Part shown: positions 8,710-16,865 of the stretch, in pieces
How positions within the stretch are numbered: position 1 is the first letter of the stretch
Layout: every line of letters begins with the position of its first letter
NCBI GenBank assembly: GCA_000385055.1
Contig: ARRL01000002.1
Coordinates: 1 to 64,000 of the forward strand
Length of the DNA stretch: 64,000 nucleotides
Source: a gamma proteobacterium SCGC AAA168-P09
GTDB taxonomy: Bacteria > Pseudomonadota > Gammaproteobacteria > Magnimaribacterales > D2472
Direction of reading: 5' to 3'
Notes under the pieces: model-generated
What the model saw: only the letters and a program-made list of their open reading frames with translations
What the model was told of the DNA's origin: nothing
Database searches by the model: none
Made by a program: the position numbers and the translations under genes

Positions 8710-8997
8710 AAAAAGGAATCTGTTCTAATAAAATGATACCATATTGCTTAATATTACTGCCAATCGAACTGAGCGTAGCGAGAACAATCGTGCCATGTTA
8801 TCGGGATATTCAGCATGAGGGGTAGCAATAACTCCACAAATAAATGAATCTTGTTGCGAAGGTGCTCAAAGCTGAGTTAGATCCCAAGCCTAGTAGATTG
8901 TTTAAGGCAGTACAAATGCGTTATGGAAAAAGATAATGTTTGCTAGAGCAATAGTAATTAGTATATGTGTACATAAATTAAAGTATAGTAAATCTTG
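8710..8997. other. Intergenic region with possible gene remnant
   Basis: This gap between divergent glycosyltransferase genes holds a 30-codon frame (8844-8936, plus strand, ATG start) that ends like a protein C-terminus (SRLFKAVQMRYGKR), with a stop codon immediately before its ATG. The stretch around 8755-8900 is visibly richer in GC than ordinary spacers here. A decayed gene fragment carried with the LPS block is the simplest reading. No RNA gene is recognised. Confidence 0.3.
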
Positions 8998-10104
8998 ATG
9001 GCTAACAAGGTACTCATATTTACCAAGCGCGTTTTGCCTTTGTCCAATACCTTTGTGGCGGCCCAAGGAAATAACCTTCCTAATTTTCAACCTATTTACA
9101 TTGGTTTACGGAGTAACAAAAGCGGTATCGATTTAATTGATGGTCAATCTACCTGCGTGCAAGAACAATACGAAGCACTCCCGGTTATATCAAGATTAAT
9201 GCTTGATGGTATGCAGCATTTAATGCCTACCTGGAAAACCGTACTTACCAATTTATCAGCAAACCTTATCCATGCTCATTTTGGGAAAGGGGGGTATTAT
9301 TGTAGTCCAATCGCAGAGAAATTGAACTTACCTCTTATTACTACTTTCCATGGTTCTGATATCACTCAAAGAGATAAATTCTCATATAATAAAAAGCACC
9401 GCAAGATAGTATTCCAACAGTCATCAAAAGTAATTGCCGTGTCTAAGTTCATTGAAAACAAGCTATTAAAAGCAGGATGCCCACCAGAAAAAATCATCCA
9501 GCATTATATTGGCATTGATACCCAGTATTTTTCATCAGTGGGTCAAAAAAGTGAACAGCCAACTATTTTATTTGTTGGCAGATTGATAGAGCAAAAGGGT
9601 TGCCAGTATTTGATACAAGCAATGAAAATAGTTCAAGCACAATTACCTGAGGCTGAACTAATCATCGCGGGTGATGGCAAGTATCAAGAAAAACTAGTGA
9701 CATTAAGTGCAGACTATAGAAACATCACTTTCATAGGCGCGCAAAACAGAACTCAAGTAAAAGCGTTGATGTCTTCAGCTTGGCTAACCTGCTTACCTAG
9801 TGTAAAAATTGACAGAGGCAATGAAGAAGGAATGTCAACTGTTTGCATGGAATCACAGGCTATGGGAACTCCAGTGGTAGGGTTTGATACAGGTGGTGTA
9901 AGTGAAGCTGTAGAACATGGCGTTACAGGGCTATTGTCCCCCGAAAAAAATATCGAGCAATTAGCAAAAAACCTATTAACGTTATTGAAGTCAAATCCTC
10001 TAAGAACTTCGTTTTCTAGCGCGGGTGTTGAACGCACAAACAGATTGTTTAATATTAAACAGCAGTGCCAAATCTTAGAGAGTATCTACCAAGAACTTTG
10101 TTAA
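8998..10104 (+). CDS. GT4 family glycosyltransferase
   Basis: This 368-aa protein uses ATG 8998; a TTG one codon upstream is ignored. It has the two Rossmann-like domains of GT-B enzymes: N-terminal acceptor half with HAHFGKGG and TTFHGSD, and C-terminal donor half with FVGRLIEQKG and the E-x7-E region (EEGMSTVCMESQAMGTP, about 275-300). GT4 enzymes are retaining transferases using nucleotide sugars, commonly in LPS or exopolysaccharide assembly. In the island it is divergent from the other two sugar genes. In 9001-9060, 28 of 60 bases are G or C, well above the general level here, supporting horizontal origin. Confidence 0.85.
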   Translation: MANKVLIFTKRVLPLSNTFVAAQGNNLPNFQPIYIGLRSNKSGIDLIDGQSTCVQEQYEALPVISRLMLDGMQHLMPTWKTVLTNLSANLIHAHFGKGGYYCSPIAEKLNLPLITTFHGSDITQRDKFSYNKKHRKIVFQQSSKVIAVSKFIENKLLKAGCPPEKIIQHYIGIDTQYFSSVGQKSEQPTILFVGRLIEQKGCQYLIQAMKIVQAQLPEAELIIAGDGKYQEKLVTLSADYRNITFIGAQNRTQVKALMSSAWLTCLPSVKIDRGNEEGMSTVCMESQAMGTPVVGFDTGGVSEAVEHGVTGLLSPEKNIEQLAKNLLTLLKSNPLRTSFSSAGVERTNRLFNIKQQCQILESIYQELC

Positions 10105-10245
10105 ACCGGTCTAGGGTTAAATAATTGACTGCGCCAAAGAAGAGAACACTGTTCTTATAAAAATCTTCGTTATCTCTTAGCGACAGATCACAAAATTTAA
10201 TGTCCATTTTTGATAAAGTTAGTGAAACGAAATTATGGAGAGATT

Positions 10246-10365
10246 ATGAAATTTTTATTAAGTGTTATAGCAGTATGTTTAGTAATGATTATGAAAGAAT
10301 GTAGAGTAGATGGTTCATATCTTCTATGCCCAGTAGACGAATCAAAAAGTTTGTATAAAAAATAA
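10246..10365 (+). CDS. Short exported peptide ORF, possibly frameshifted
   Basis: ATG 10246 follows GGAGAG and opens a 39-codon frame with a hydrophobic N-terminus and a Cys-containing tail. The frame stops in an A6 run. One extra A there would continue it to 10403, with a tail containing the repeated VAEG motif (QGVAEGVAEGY). The clean continuation suggests a roughly 52-aa gene that lost one base, or a sequence error. No family is recognised. It lies at the right edge of the island. Confidence 0.4.
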   Translation: MKFLLSVIAVCLVMIMKECRVDGSYLLCPVDESKSLYKK

Positions 10366-10585
10366 GACAAGGAGTAGCAGAGGGAGTAGCAGAAGGCTAT
10401 TAGCAAAAAGCTTTAATACAAACTATGGATTCTAGATACGAAAAGAAGTTTATCTAGAGAAGAGATATCCATAGAAAAGAAGATTTAAGCCACGTATTTG
10501 CCACGTAATTGAGATACGAAAGCGAACCAAACTGCTAATGCCTTAAAGGATGTGGTTTTGGCTTAGGTAGGGATATCATGACTGT

Positions 10586-10634
10586 TTGAGTGGCACGCAA
10601 GAGATCGGCGGTTCGATCCCGCCTAGCTCCACCA
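10586..10634 (+). repeat. attR: partial copy of tRNA-Ala 3' end
   Basis: Forty-seven of 49 bases equal 338-386. The 5' half of a tRNA is absent, so this is not a functional tRNA gene. It abuts the stop codon of the RimK-fusion gene at 10635, which is therefore the native chromosomal neighbour of the tRNA before insertion. Confidence 0.9.
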
Positions 10635-11999
10635 TTATTGTATTTTTGATAACCCGAGTCTTTTTTCAAGATAGTCAATTATCATAGATGCTACATTTAT
10701 ATTATTAATCGTTTCAATGCCTTGAAGACCAGGAGAGCTATTAACCTCTAAAACTTTAGGTCCTTCACTTGAGCGTAAAATATCAACTCCAGCGATATTT
10801 AATCCCATAGCTTTTGTAGCCTGCTTTGCAATTTTTCTTTCATCCTGAGTTATTTTAACCTTACTTGCCTTCCCACCCACATGAAGATTTGAACGGAAAT
10901 CATCATCAGATGCTGAGCGCATCATGCTTGCAATAACCTTCCCACCTATAACAAACAATCTTAAGTCTGACCCATTTGAATCCTTTATAAAGTTTTGAAC
11001 TATGAAGGGTGCATTAAGTTTTTGAAAAGCGCTTATTACACTCGAGGCTGCCTTTTTTGTTTCAGCTAAAATTACACCTTTACCTTGAGAGCTTTCGAGC
11101 AATTTAACAACCAAAGGTGCGCCAGCAGTTAAATCAATAATATTTTCAGTATCACGAGGTGAGTTTGCAAAGGCCGTATCAGGCATAGGAATTCTATTTA
11201 TTGCTAAAGCTTGATGTGCAGCTAATTTATCTCTTGAAGTACCTATTGATGACGAAGAATTCAAGCAAAATGTGCCCATGGCTTCAAATTGTCTTACTAC
11301 AGCCATTCCATACTTAGTTATTGATGGGCCTATTCTTGGAATGATCACATCGTAGTGGGGTAATACCTTACCGTCATAATGAACTTCTGGCTTATCAGAT
11401 TCGATATTTAAATAACATCTTTTTGTATTTAGAATTTCACAAAAATGACCATTCTGTTCAGATGCTTCGATAATTTTTAAATTTGAGTAGTTGTTTGGTT
11501 CTAAACTTAATATACCAATTCTTAAAGATCGTCTATGACCGTTCTTCTTAATTTTTTTATATGAGTCATAGCTTAGGACTTTTTGTAAAAAACTTTTATC
11601 AGCTGAAATTTGAAAACCATCAAGGGCACTTCTACCAATGATCATTTTATATTTCATATTTTCACGATTCGTCAAAGTTATGGGTATTTTCTTTATAACT
11701 CCACCTACTACAATATCTGTTTCAATAACATACCTAAGTTCTGTAATCCCGTTTGAAGATGTTACATTTCTTTGATCAATAATTTTGGCAGAGCAAAATA
11801 TTGAAAATCTTTCATCTGTCTCTATAGGGTTAATGCCAAATCTGACCATCTGGTTGTCCTTATTACCAAATGTTTGGATATTGAAAGCATGAAGTGCTGA
11901 AGTGTCAGCACCTGTATCAGTTTTTGCTATAAGAGCGGGAAGATTGAGCTCAGGTAAGCTAACCCATTCTTCCCAACCTACATAATTATTTATTTGCAT
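10635..11999 (-). CDS. rimK: RimB-like protease domain fused to RimK-type ATP-grasp ligase
   Basis: The protein has 454 aa and two domains. Residues about 1-140 are the retropepsin-like 'ATP-dependent zinc protease' (RimB) domain with KTDTGADTS and IIGRSALDGF. Residues about 160-450 are a RimK ATP-grasp domain with LLESSQGKGV, DLRLFVIGG and the metal-binding end VLEVNSSPG. RimK adds glutamates to the C-terminus of ribosomal protein S6 or makes poly-glutamate; RimB is its usual partner. In many genomes these are separate genes, and here they are one polypeptide. The gene ends at attR and likely flanked tRNA-Ala convergently before the island entered. Confidence 0.88.
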   Translation of the reverse strand: MQINNYVGWEEWVSLPELNLPALIAKTDTGADTSALHAFNIQTFGNKDNQMVRFGINPIETDERFSIFCSAKIIDQRNVTSSNGITELRYVIETDIVVGGVIKKIPITLTNRENMKYKMIIGRSALDGFQISADKSFLQKVLSYDSYKKIKKNGHRRSLRIGILSLEPNNYSNLKIIEASEQNGHFCEILNTKRCYLNIESDKPEVHYDGKVLPHYDVIIPRIGPSITKYGMAVVRQFEAMGTFCLNSSSSIGTSRDKLAAHQALAINRIPMPDTAFANSPRDTENIIDLTAGAPLVVKLLESSQGKGVILAETKKAASSVISAFQKLNAPFIVQNFIKDSNGSDLRLFVIGGKVIASMMRSASDDDFRSNLHVGGKASKVKITQDERKIAKQATKAMGLNIAGVDILRSSEGPKVLEVNSSPGLQGIETINNINVASMIIDYLEKRLGLSKIQ

Positions 12000-12103
12000 T
12001 CGCTATATTTATAGCATTTTTAAATAATTACAAGATTAATTTGTAAAAAAATCTTTACATAATTAAATGTAAAAATAAGCAGTTCTCAATCAACTCTTTA
12101 TAG

Positions 12104-12382
12104 TTAACTTGTTTTAAGTATTCCTGAAGTTGACACTGAATCTTCTTTTAAACCTCTTACACTTTTAAATAATGTGCATTGTCTTTTTTTTGAGTTATAG
12201 GTAAAGGCAACGACTTTACTTCTTGTATCAGCATAGGCATTACATTTTTCTACAGAGGCATACTTTGATGTGTTTCTAGTTGAGGATATTGATCCATTAA
12301 CAGAATACCCTTCTTTTATTTCAATATCGGCTACTAAAAAACCTGGTATTGCTAGCAGAGTTGTTAAAAATATTTTTTTCAT
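12104..12382 (-). CDS. Small secreted protein, PAN/apple-like
   Basis: This 92-aa protein has a clear signal peptide (cleavage probably after FLVA, about residue 18). The mature part contains the KCNAYADTR...AFTYNSKKRQCTLF pattern, with two cysteines and aromatic spacing as in PAN/apple modules that bind proteins or carbohydrates. It is monocistronic and divergent from the amidohydrolase gene. Domain assignment is from pattern only. Confidence 0.6.
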   Translation of the reverse strand: MKKIFLTTLLAIPGFLVADIEIKEGYSVNGSISSTRNTSKYASVEKCNAYADTRSKVVAFTYNSKKRQCTLFKSVRGLKEDSVSTSGILKTS

Positions 12383-12526
12383 ATTGGTCCTTATTAAGTG
12401 TTTAATATTTTTATTGGTGCAATTCTTATGCCACTTTTTTTTAAGAACATAGATTGTTCATTTAAGAAAAATAGCTTTAAAGAAATAATCATTTTATATT
12501 CTTAGAAATCTATATAATATGAAGTT

Positions 12527-13804
12527 ATGAAAATTACAATTTATAAATTAAAGACTTTTTTAATAATCTTCGCAACTTCAATAAATTTATTAAGTAATGA
12601 ATATATCTTAGTACCAAAAAATATTTTAGATGTTCAAACTGGAAAACTAATTGAGGCTAATATCCACATTAAAGAGGGAGTAATAGTATCTGTATCAAAT
12701 AAAAAACCTACTCTAGGAAAAAATAAAATAATACAACTAGAGGGAATGACTCTTTTGCCAGGTTTAATGGATGCCCATGTTCATTTAATTGGAAATAATG
12801 AGCTTAATGGTTATAGCTCAATGGCTGAATCAACTCAGCTGGCAACTTTATATGGTGCTAAAAACGCTAAAAACACTCTTTTAGCAGGATTTACAACAGT
12901 AAGAAATGTTGGTGCTGGTCAGTTTGCTGATGTTGCTTTAAGAGATGCTATTGAAAAGGGTGTTGTAGATGGTCCAAGAATGTTAGTTTCCGGACCAACT
13001 CTTAGTATTTCAGGTGGTCATGGTGATAACAACCTATTGCCATTTCATAACCACGGTAAATCAGAAAAGCATAGCATTGTTGATAGTCCTTGGGAGGCCA
13101 GAAAAGCTGTAAGAGTTAATAGAAAATATGGTGCAAATCTTATTAAATTTACAGCTACTGGCGGAGTAATGTCTAAAAATACAGACCCAAATGCGAAGCA
13201 ATTTACTTTAGATGAAATGATAGCCATTGTTGATGAAGCTCATAGTCATGGTATGAAGGTTGCAGCTCATGCGCACGGTCTTAAGGGAATTAAAACAGCC
13301 ATAAAGGCTGGTGTAGATTCGATTGAGCACGCAAGCTTTATCGATGAAGATACCATTAAATTAGCTATAGAAAATAATGTTTATTTATCTATGGATATAT
13401 ATGTATCTGATTACATCCTAGGAGAAGGTGCGAAGAAGGGAATCTTGGAAGAATCTTTAGCTAAAGAAAGAAAGGTTGGACGCATTCAAAGAGAAAACTT
13501 CAAATTAGCAAATTCAATGGGCGCTCTAATGGTATTGGGAACTGACGCTGGTATTTATAATCATGGAGATAATGCAAAGCAATTTAAATATATGGTTGAT
13601 TGGGGAATGTCTCCTCTTCAAGCAATACAGGCTTCAACAATCAACACCGCTAAACTTTTTGGTTTGGACAAAGTTGGCCAAATAAAAGAAGGTTATAACG
13701 CAGATATTGTTGGAGTTTATTCAAATCCACTTATGGATATTACTGCTCTTGAGGATATTTCTTTTGTGATGAAAGAGGGTAAGGTTTATAAAGATTTCAA
13801 TTAA
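12527..13804 (+). CDS. Exported metal-dependent amidohydrolase (imidazolonepropionase/Xaa-Pro dipeptidase-like)
   Basis: This 425-aa protein has a hydrophobic N-terminus suggesting export. Amidohydrolase metal ligands are visible: MDAHVH (HxH, about 84), a metal-bridging Lys region in NLIKFTATGG (about 207), AAHAHG (about 246), SIEHASF (about 268) and GTDAGIYNHG (about 343). The subfamily hydrolyses imidazolone-type or peptide-like amide bonds; many marine members act on aryl dipeptides. First gene of an operon with alanine dehydrogenase (overlap of one base) and a PhzF homologue, suggesting uptake and use of amino acids or peptides. Confidence 0.85.
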   Translation: MKITIYKLKTFLIIFATSINLLSNEYILVPKNILDVQTGKLIEANIHIKEGVIVSVSNKKPTLGKNKIIQLEGMTLLPGLMDAHVHLIGNNELNGYSSMAESTQLATLYGAKNAKNTLLAGFTTVRNVGAGQFADVALRDAIEKGVVDGPRMLVSGPTLSISGGHGDNNLLPFHNHGKSEKHSIVDSPWEARKAVRVNRKYGANLIKFTATGGVMSKNTDPNAKQFTLDEMIAIVDEAHSHGMKVAAHAHGLKGIKTAIKAGVDSIEHASFIDEDTIKLAIENNVYLSMDIYVSDYILGEGAKKGILEESLAKERKVGRIQRENFKLANSMGALMVLGTDAGIYNHGDNAKQFKYMVDWGMSPLQAIQASTINTAKLFGLDKVGQIKEGYNADIVGVYSNPLMDITALEDISFVMKEGKVYKDFN

Positions 13805-14892
13805 TGAAAATAGGTGTACCCAAAGAGATAAAAAATAATGAATATAGGGTAGGGTTAACCCCTCGCTCTGTCCAAATTCTCTCAAACTCCAACCATCAAG
13901 TATATATACAAAAAGATTCAGGTGCAGAAATTGGTTTTTTAGATGAGCATTATGAGAATGCTGGGGCTAAAATTTTAACAAGTCCAGAAAAAGTTTACGA
14001 ATTGTCGGAACTCATCATAAAAGTAAAAGAGCCAATCCCTGAAGAATACAAATATTTAAATGAAAATCATACTGTTTTTGCTTATTTGCATTTAGCAGGT
14101 AATAAAAAAAATGCTATTGATTTAACTTCCACAGGTATCTCAGGTATTGCGCTTGAAACAGTTACAGCTGAAGATGGGTCCATGCCATTATTGTCACCAA
14201 TGAGTTCTATTGCTGGCCAGTTAAGTATTATTGTTGGATCCTATCATCTGCTAAAACCATATAACGGTATGGGAACTCTTATCGGAGAAATAGAAAATAT
14301 TGATCCGAGAATAGTCACTGTTATTGGTGCTGGGGTTGCTGGAACAGAGGCTATTAAAAAAGCCATCAATAATAAAGCTTATTTAAAAGTAATAGATCTA
14401 TCAAAAGAAAAGCTTAAGGATCTTCAAAAAACATTTGGAAACAATAATATTGAATATATTGAATCTACTGAACTATCAATTGAAGAAGCATTAAAGGTCT
14501 CTGACTTGGTTATCGGATCAGTCTACGTTCTAGGCAAACAGGCTCCAAAGGTTGTTACAAACAATATGCTTAGAAAAATGAAACAAGGGGCAGTTATTGT
14601 TGATATTTCAATCGATCAGGGAGGGTGTTTTGAATCCAGCATTCCAACAACTCATGACAATCCAACATATGTAAAAGATGGAGTAATTCACTATTGTGTT
14701 ACAAATATGCCTGGGGCAGTGCCTTTGACTGCCACCGAAGCTTTAAATAAAGCAACCTTGCCATATATTCTTGAGTTGGCTAACAAGGGTGTTGATCTGG
14801 CTTTAAAGGAAAATATCCATCTGGCAAATGGATTAAATATAAAAAATGGTAAAGTTGTTCATAGCTCTGTCAGAGAGGCATTGAGTTTATAG
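13804..14892 (+). CDS. ald: Alanine dehydrogenase
   Basis: This 362-aa protein matches the family length. It begins with GVPKEIKNNEYRVGLTP, the classic N-terminal motif with substrate-binding Arg and Lys, and has HLAGN, the NAD-binding VTVIGAGVAGTEA (about 170-185) and NMPGAVPLTAT near the end. It interconverts L-alanine with pyruvate and ammonia using NAD. The ATG overlaps the stop of the amidohydrolase gene (TAATG), implying coupled translation. It could feed alanine released by the neighbouring hydrolase into central metabolism. Confidence 0.95.
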   Translation: MKIGVPKEIKNNEYRVGLTPRSVQILSNSNHQVYIQKDSGAEIGFLDEHYENAGAKILTSPEKVYELSELIIKVKEPIPEEYKYLNENHTVFAYLHLAGNKKNAIDLTSTGISGIALETVTAEDGSMPLLSPMSSIAGQLSIIVGSYHLLKPYNGMGTLIGEIENIDPRIVTVIGAGVAGTEAIKKAINNKAYLKVIDLSKEKLKDLQKTFGNNNIEYIESTELSIEEALKVSDLVIGSVYVLGKQAPKVVTNNMLRKMKQGAVIVDISIDQGGCFESSIPTTHDNPTYVKDGVIHYCVTNMPGAVPLTATEALNKATLPYILELANKGVDLALKENIHLANGLNIKNGKVVHSSVREALSL

Positions 14893-14896
14893 GGAA

Positions 14897-15682
14897 ATGG
14901 CGACACCTATTTATTATATCGATGCTTTTTCAGATAAACTTTTTTCAGGCAATCCTGCTGCTGTAATTTTTTCACAAATAAACGATTCTGTTTTAATGCA
15001 AAACATTGCTTCAGAGAATAATTTATCAGAAACAGCTTTCATAAGAAAAGAAAATGGTAAGTTACATATTCGCTGGTTTGCTCCTAGCTGTGAAATTGAT
15101 CTTTGCGGTCATGCAACATTAGCAACTGCATTCGCATATTTTAAATACCATTCTGATGAGTCTTCAAATATATTTGAAGTTAACTCACTAAAACATGGAG
15201 TTTTGAGAGTGCATAAAGATAATGATTATTATTTTTTAGACTTCCCTAAAGATCTTTTAATTAGAAAAAAAACATCAACAATAATTGAATCTGCAATTGG
15301 ATATAAGTTCGATCATATTTACCGCGGTAGAGATGACTATTTAATTAAATTAGATTCAGAAAGACAAATTCTTAACTTGAGACCTGACTTCTTAAAACTT
15401 AAAGAAATTGATGCAAGGGGACTTATTGTTACTGGTCCAGGTGATGATTGTGATTTTGTTTCACGATGTTTTTATCCATCTACCGGTGTTGATGAAGACC
15501 CTGTAACTGGATCAGCCCACACATCATTAGTCCCATTTTGGGCAGAGTTAACTGGAAAAAAGAAATTCAAGGCAAAACAACTTTCATCAAGAGGAGGCAA
15601 ATTGTTCTGTGAATTAGAAGGCAGCAGAGTGCTAATCGGGGGCAAGGCTATAGAGTACATGAAAGGAAGTATTAATATTTAA
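14897..15682 (+). CDS. PhzF family isomerase/epimerase
   Basis: This 261-aa protein has the PhzF two-barrel pattern: YIDAFSDKLFSGNPAAV at the start, LSETAFI with the catalytic Glu near residue 45, IRWFAPSCEIDLCGHATLA, and DPVTGSAHTSLVPFW in the second half. Members catalyse proton-shift isomerisations on varied substrates, so a phenazine role is not implied. Four nt downstream of ald, in the same operon; the end overlaps the convergent oxidoreductase gene by 4 nt. Confidence 0.9.
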   Translation: MATPIYYIDAFSDKLFSGNPAAVIFSQINDSVLMQNIASENNLSETAFIRKENGKLHIRWFAPSCEIDLCGHATLATAFAYFKYHSDESSNIFEVNSLKHGVLRVHKDNDYYFLDFPKDLLIRKKTSTIIESAIGYKFDHIYRGRDDYLIKLDSERQILNLRPDFLKLKEIDARGLIVTGPGDDCDFVSRCFYPSTGVDEDPVTGSAHTSLVPFWAELTGKKKFKAKQLSSRGGKLFCELEGSRVLIGGKAIEYMKGSINI

Positions 15683-16692
15683 ATTTTAATAATTTGTTTT
15701 CCAAAATTTTTACCGCTTAATACGTCTCTCAGTGCTTGTGGAGCATTTTTAAAACCATCGGTAATTGTTTCTCTGTAAAAAATTTTATTCTCATTAACTA
15801 ATTCAAGCAATTCTTTAGTAGCAACTTCCCACTGATCAGCCCACTCAGTTACAACAAAAAATCTATGGAAAGGTTTTGGATTAAGATTTCCAAAAACATG
15901 AAAAGGGGTTTCTGTATTTAATATATCTTTTTCATTATATTTTGATATATATCCACATATAGGAACTCTTGATCCTTGATTTAACAACGGAGCAATTTCT
16001 CTAGTTACGATACCGCCCACATTCTCAAAATAAATATCTATACCATTAGAACATGCATGTTTTAAATCATCTGAAAATGTTTCTGATTTATAGTCAATAC
16101 AGTCATCAAAATGTAATTCATTTTTAACAAAATCACATTTTTTTGAACCTCCAGCAATTCCAATTACAAGACAGCCAGCTATTTTACCTAATTGTCCTAC
16201 AATACTTCCAACCGCACCTGATGCTGCAGATACCACTAATGTGTCTCCTTTTTTTGGTTTACCTACATTTTTAAGACCAAAATATGCAGTTCTTCCAGGC
16301 ATACCCAAAGCTCCTAAAAACGATGATAGATTTATATTATTACTTGGAATTCGAATTAGAGTTGGATTAGTATCCTTTGTTTTAATATAAGTTTGCCAAC
16401 CGCAATGAGCACAAACTTTATCACCAACGTTGTATAAATTTGATTTACTTTCAATTACAGTACCTGCAGTTTCACCAACCATTATTTCACCAATTTTTAC
16501 TGGTGAGGCATATGAAACTCCATCATTCATTCTGCCTCGCATGTAGGGGTCTATAGATAAATATTCTGTTTTTATTATAATTTCATTAGCTGAAATGCCC
16601 TTAATATCTTCATAATCAATTCCCCAGCAATCATCTGTAGGCATACCGACAGGTCGCTTTTTTAATAAATATTTTTTATTTTTATAGTTCAT
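15679..16692 (-). CDS. Zinc-free MDR-family NADP-dependent oxidoreductase (CurA/YncB-like)
   Basis: This 337-aa protein starts at ATG 16692 with AAGGAG upstream. It has the leukotriene B4 dehydrogenase/CurA architecture: YLSIDPYMRGRM, GRTAYFGL, the cofactor-binding VVSAASGAVGSIVGQ (about 152-167) and YFENVGG. These enzymes reduce alpha,beta-unsaturated ketones and aldehydes with NADPH in the cytoplasm. No catalytic zinc cysteines of alcohol dehydrogenases are seen. Divergent from the TonB receptor gene. Confidence 0.88.
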   Translation of the reverse strand: MNYKNKKYLLKKRPVGMPTDDCWGIDYEDIKGISANEIIIKTEYLSIDPYMRGRMNDGVSYASPVKIGEIMVGETAGTVIESKSNLYNVGDKVCAHCGWQTYIKTKDTNPTLIRIPSNNINLSSFLGALGMPGRTAYFGLKNVGKPKKGDTLVVSAASGAVGSIVGQLGKIAGCLVIGIAGGSKKCDFVKNELHFDDCIDYKSETFSDDLKHACSNGIDIYFENVGGIVTREIAPLLNQGSRVPICGYISKYNEKDILNTETPFHVFGNLNPKPFHRFFVVTEWADQWEVATKELLELVNENKIFYRETITDGFKNAPQALRDVLSGKNFGKQIIKI

Positions 16693-16865
16693 GCGGCTCC
16701 TTTAATTTTTTTTTAATCATTGTAATTAAATATTATTAATTTATATATATAATTTTTATTGTTAGCAAACTCTTGTAAAAAGTATGATTCTTTAATAACA
16801 TCAACAATACGCACAAGTTTTTTAGGCTTTTTGCAATATATATATAATCATATTTGGGGATATTT

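Noticed and set aside
10586-10634. Second tRNA-Ala gene
   Set aside because: Only the 3' half is present, without an acceptor 5' strand or D arm; it is an att repeat.
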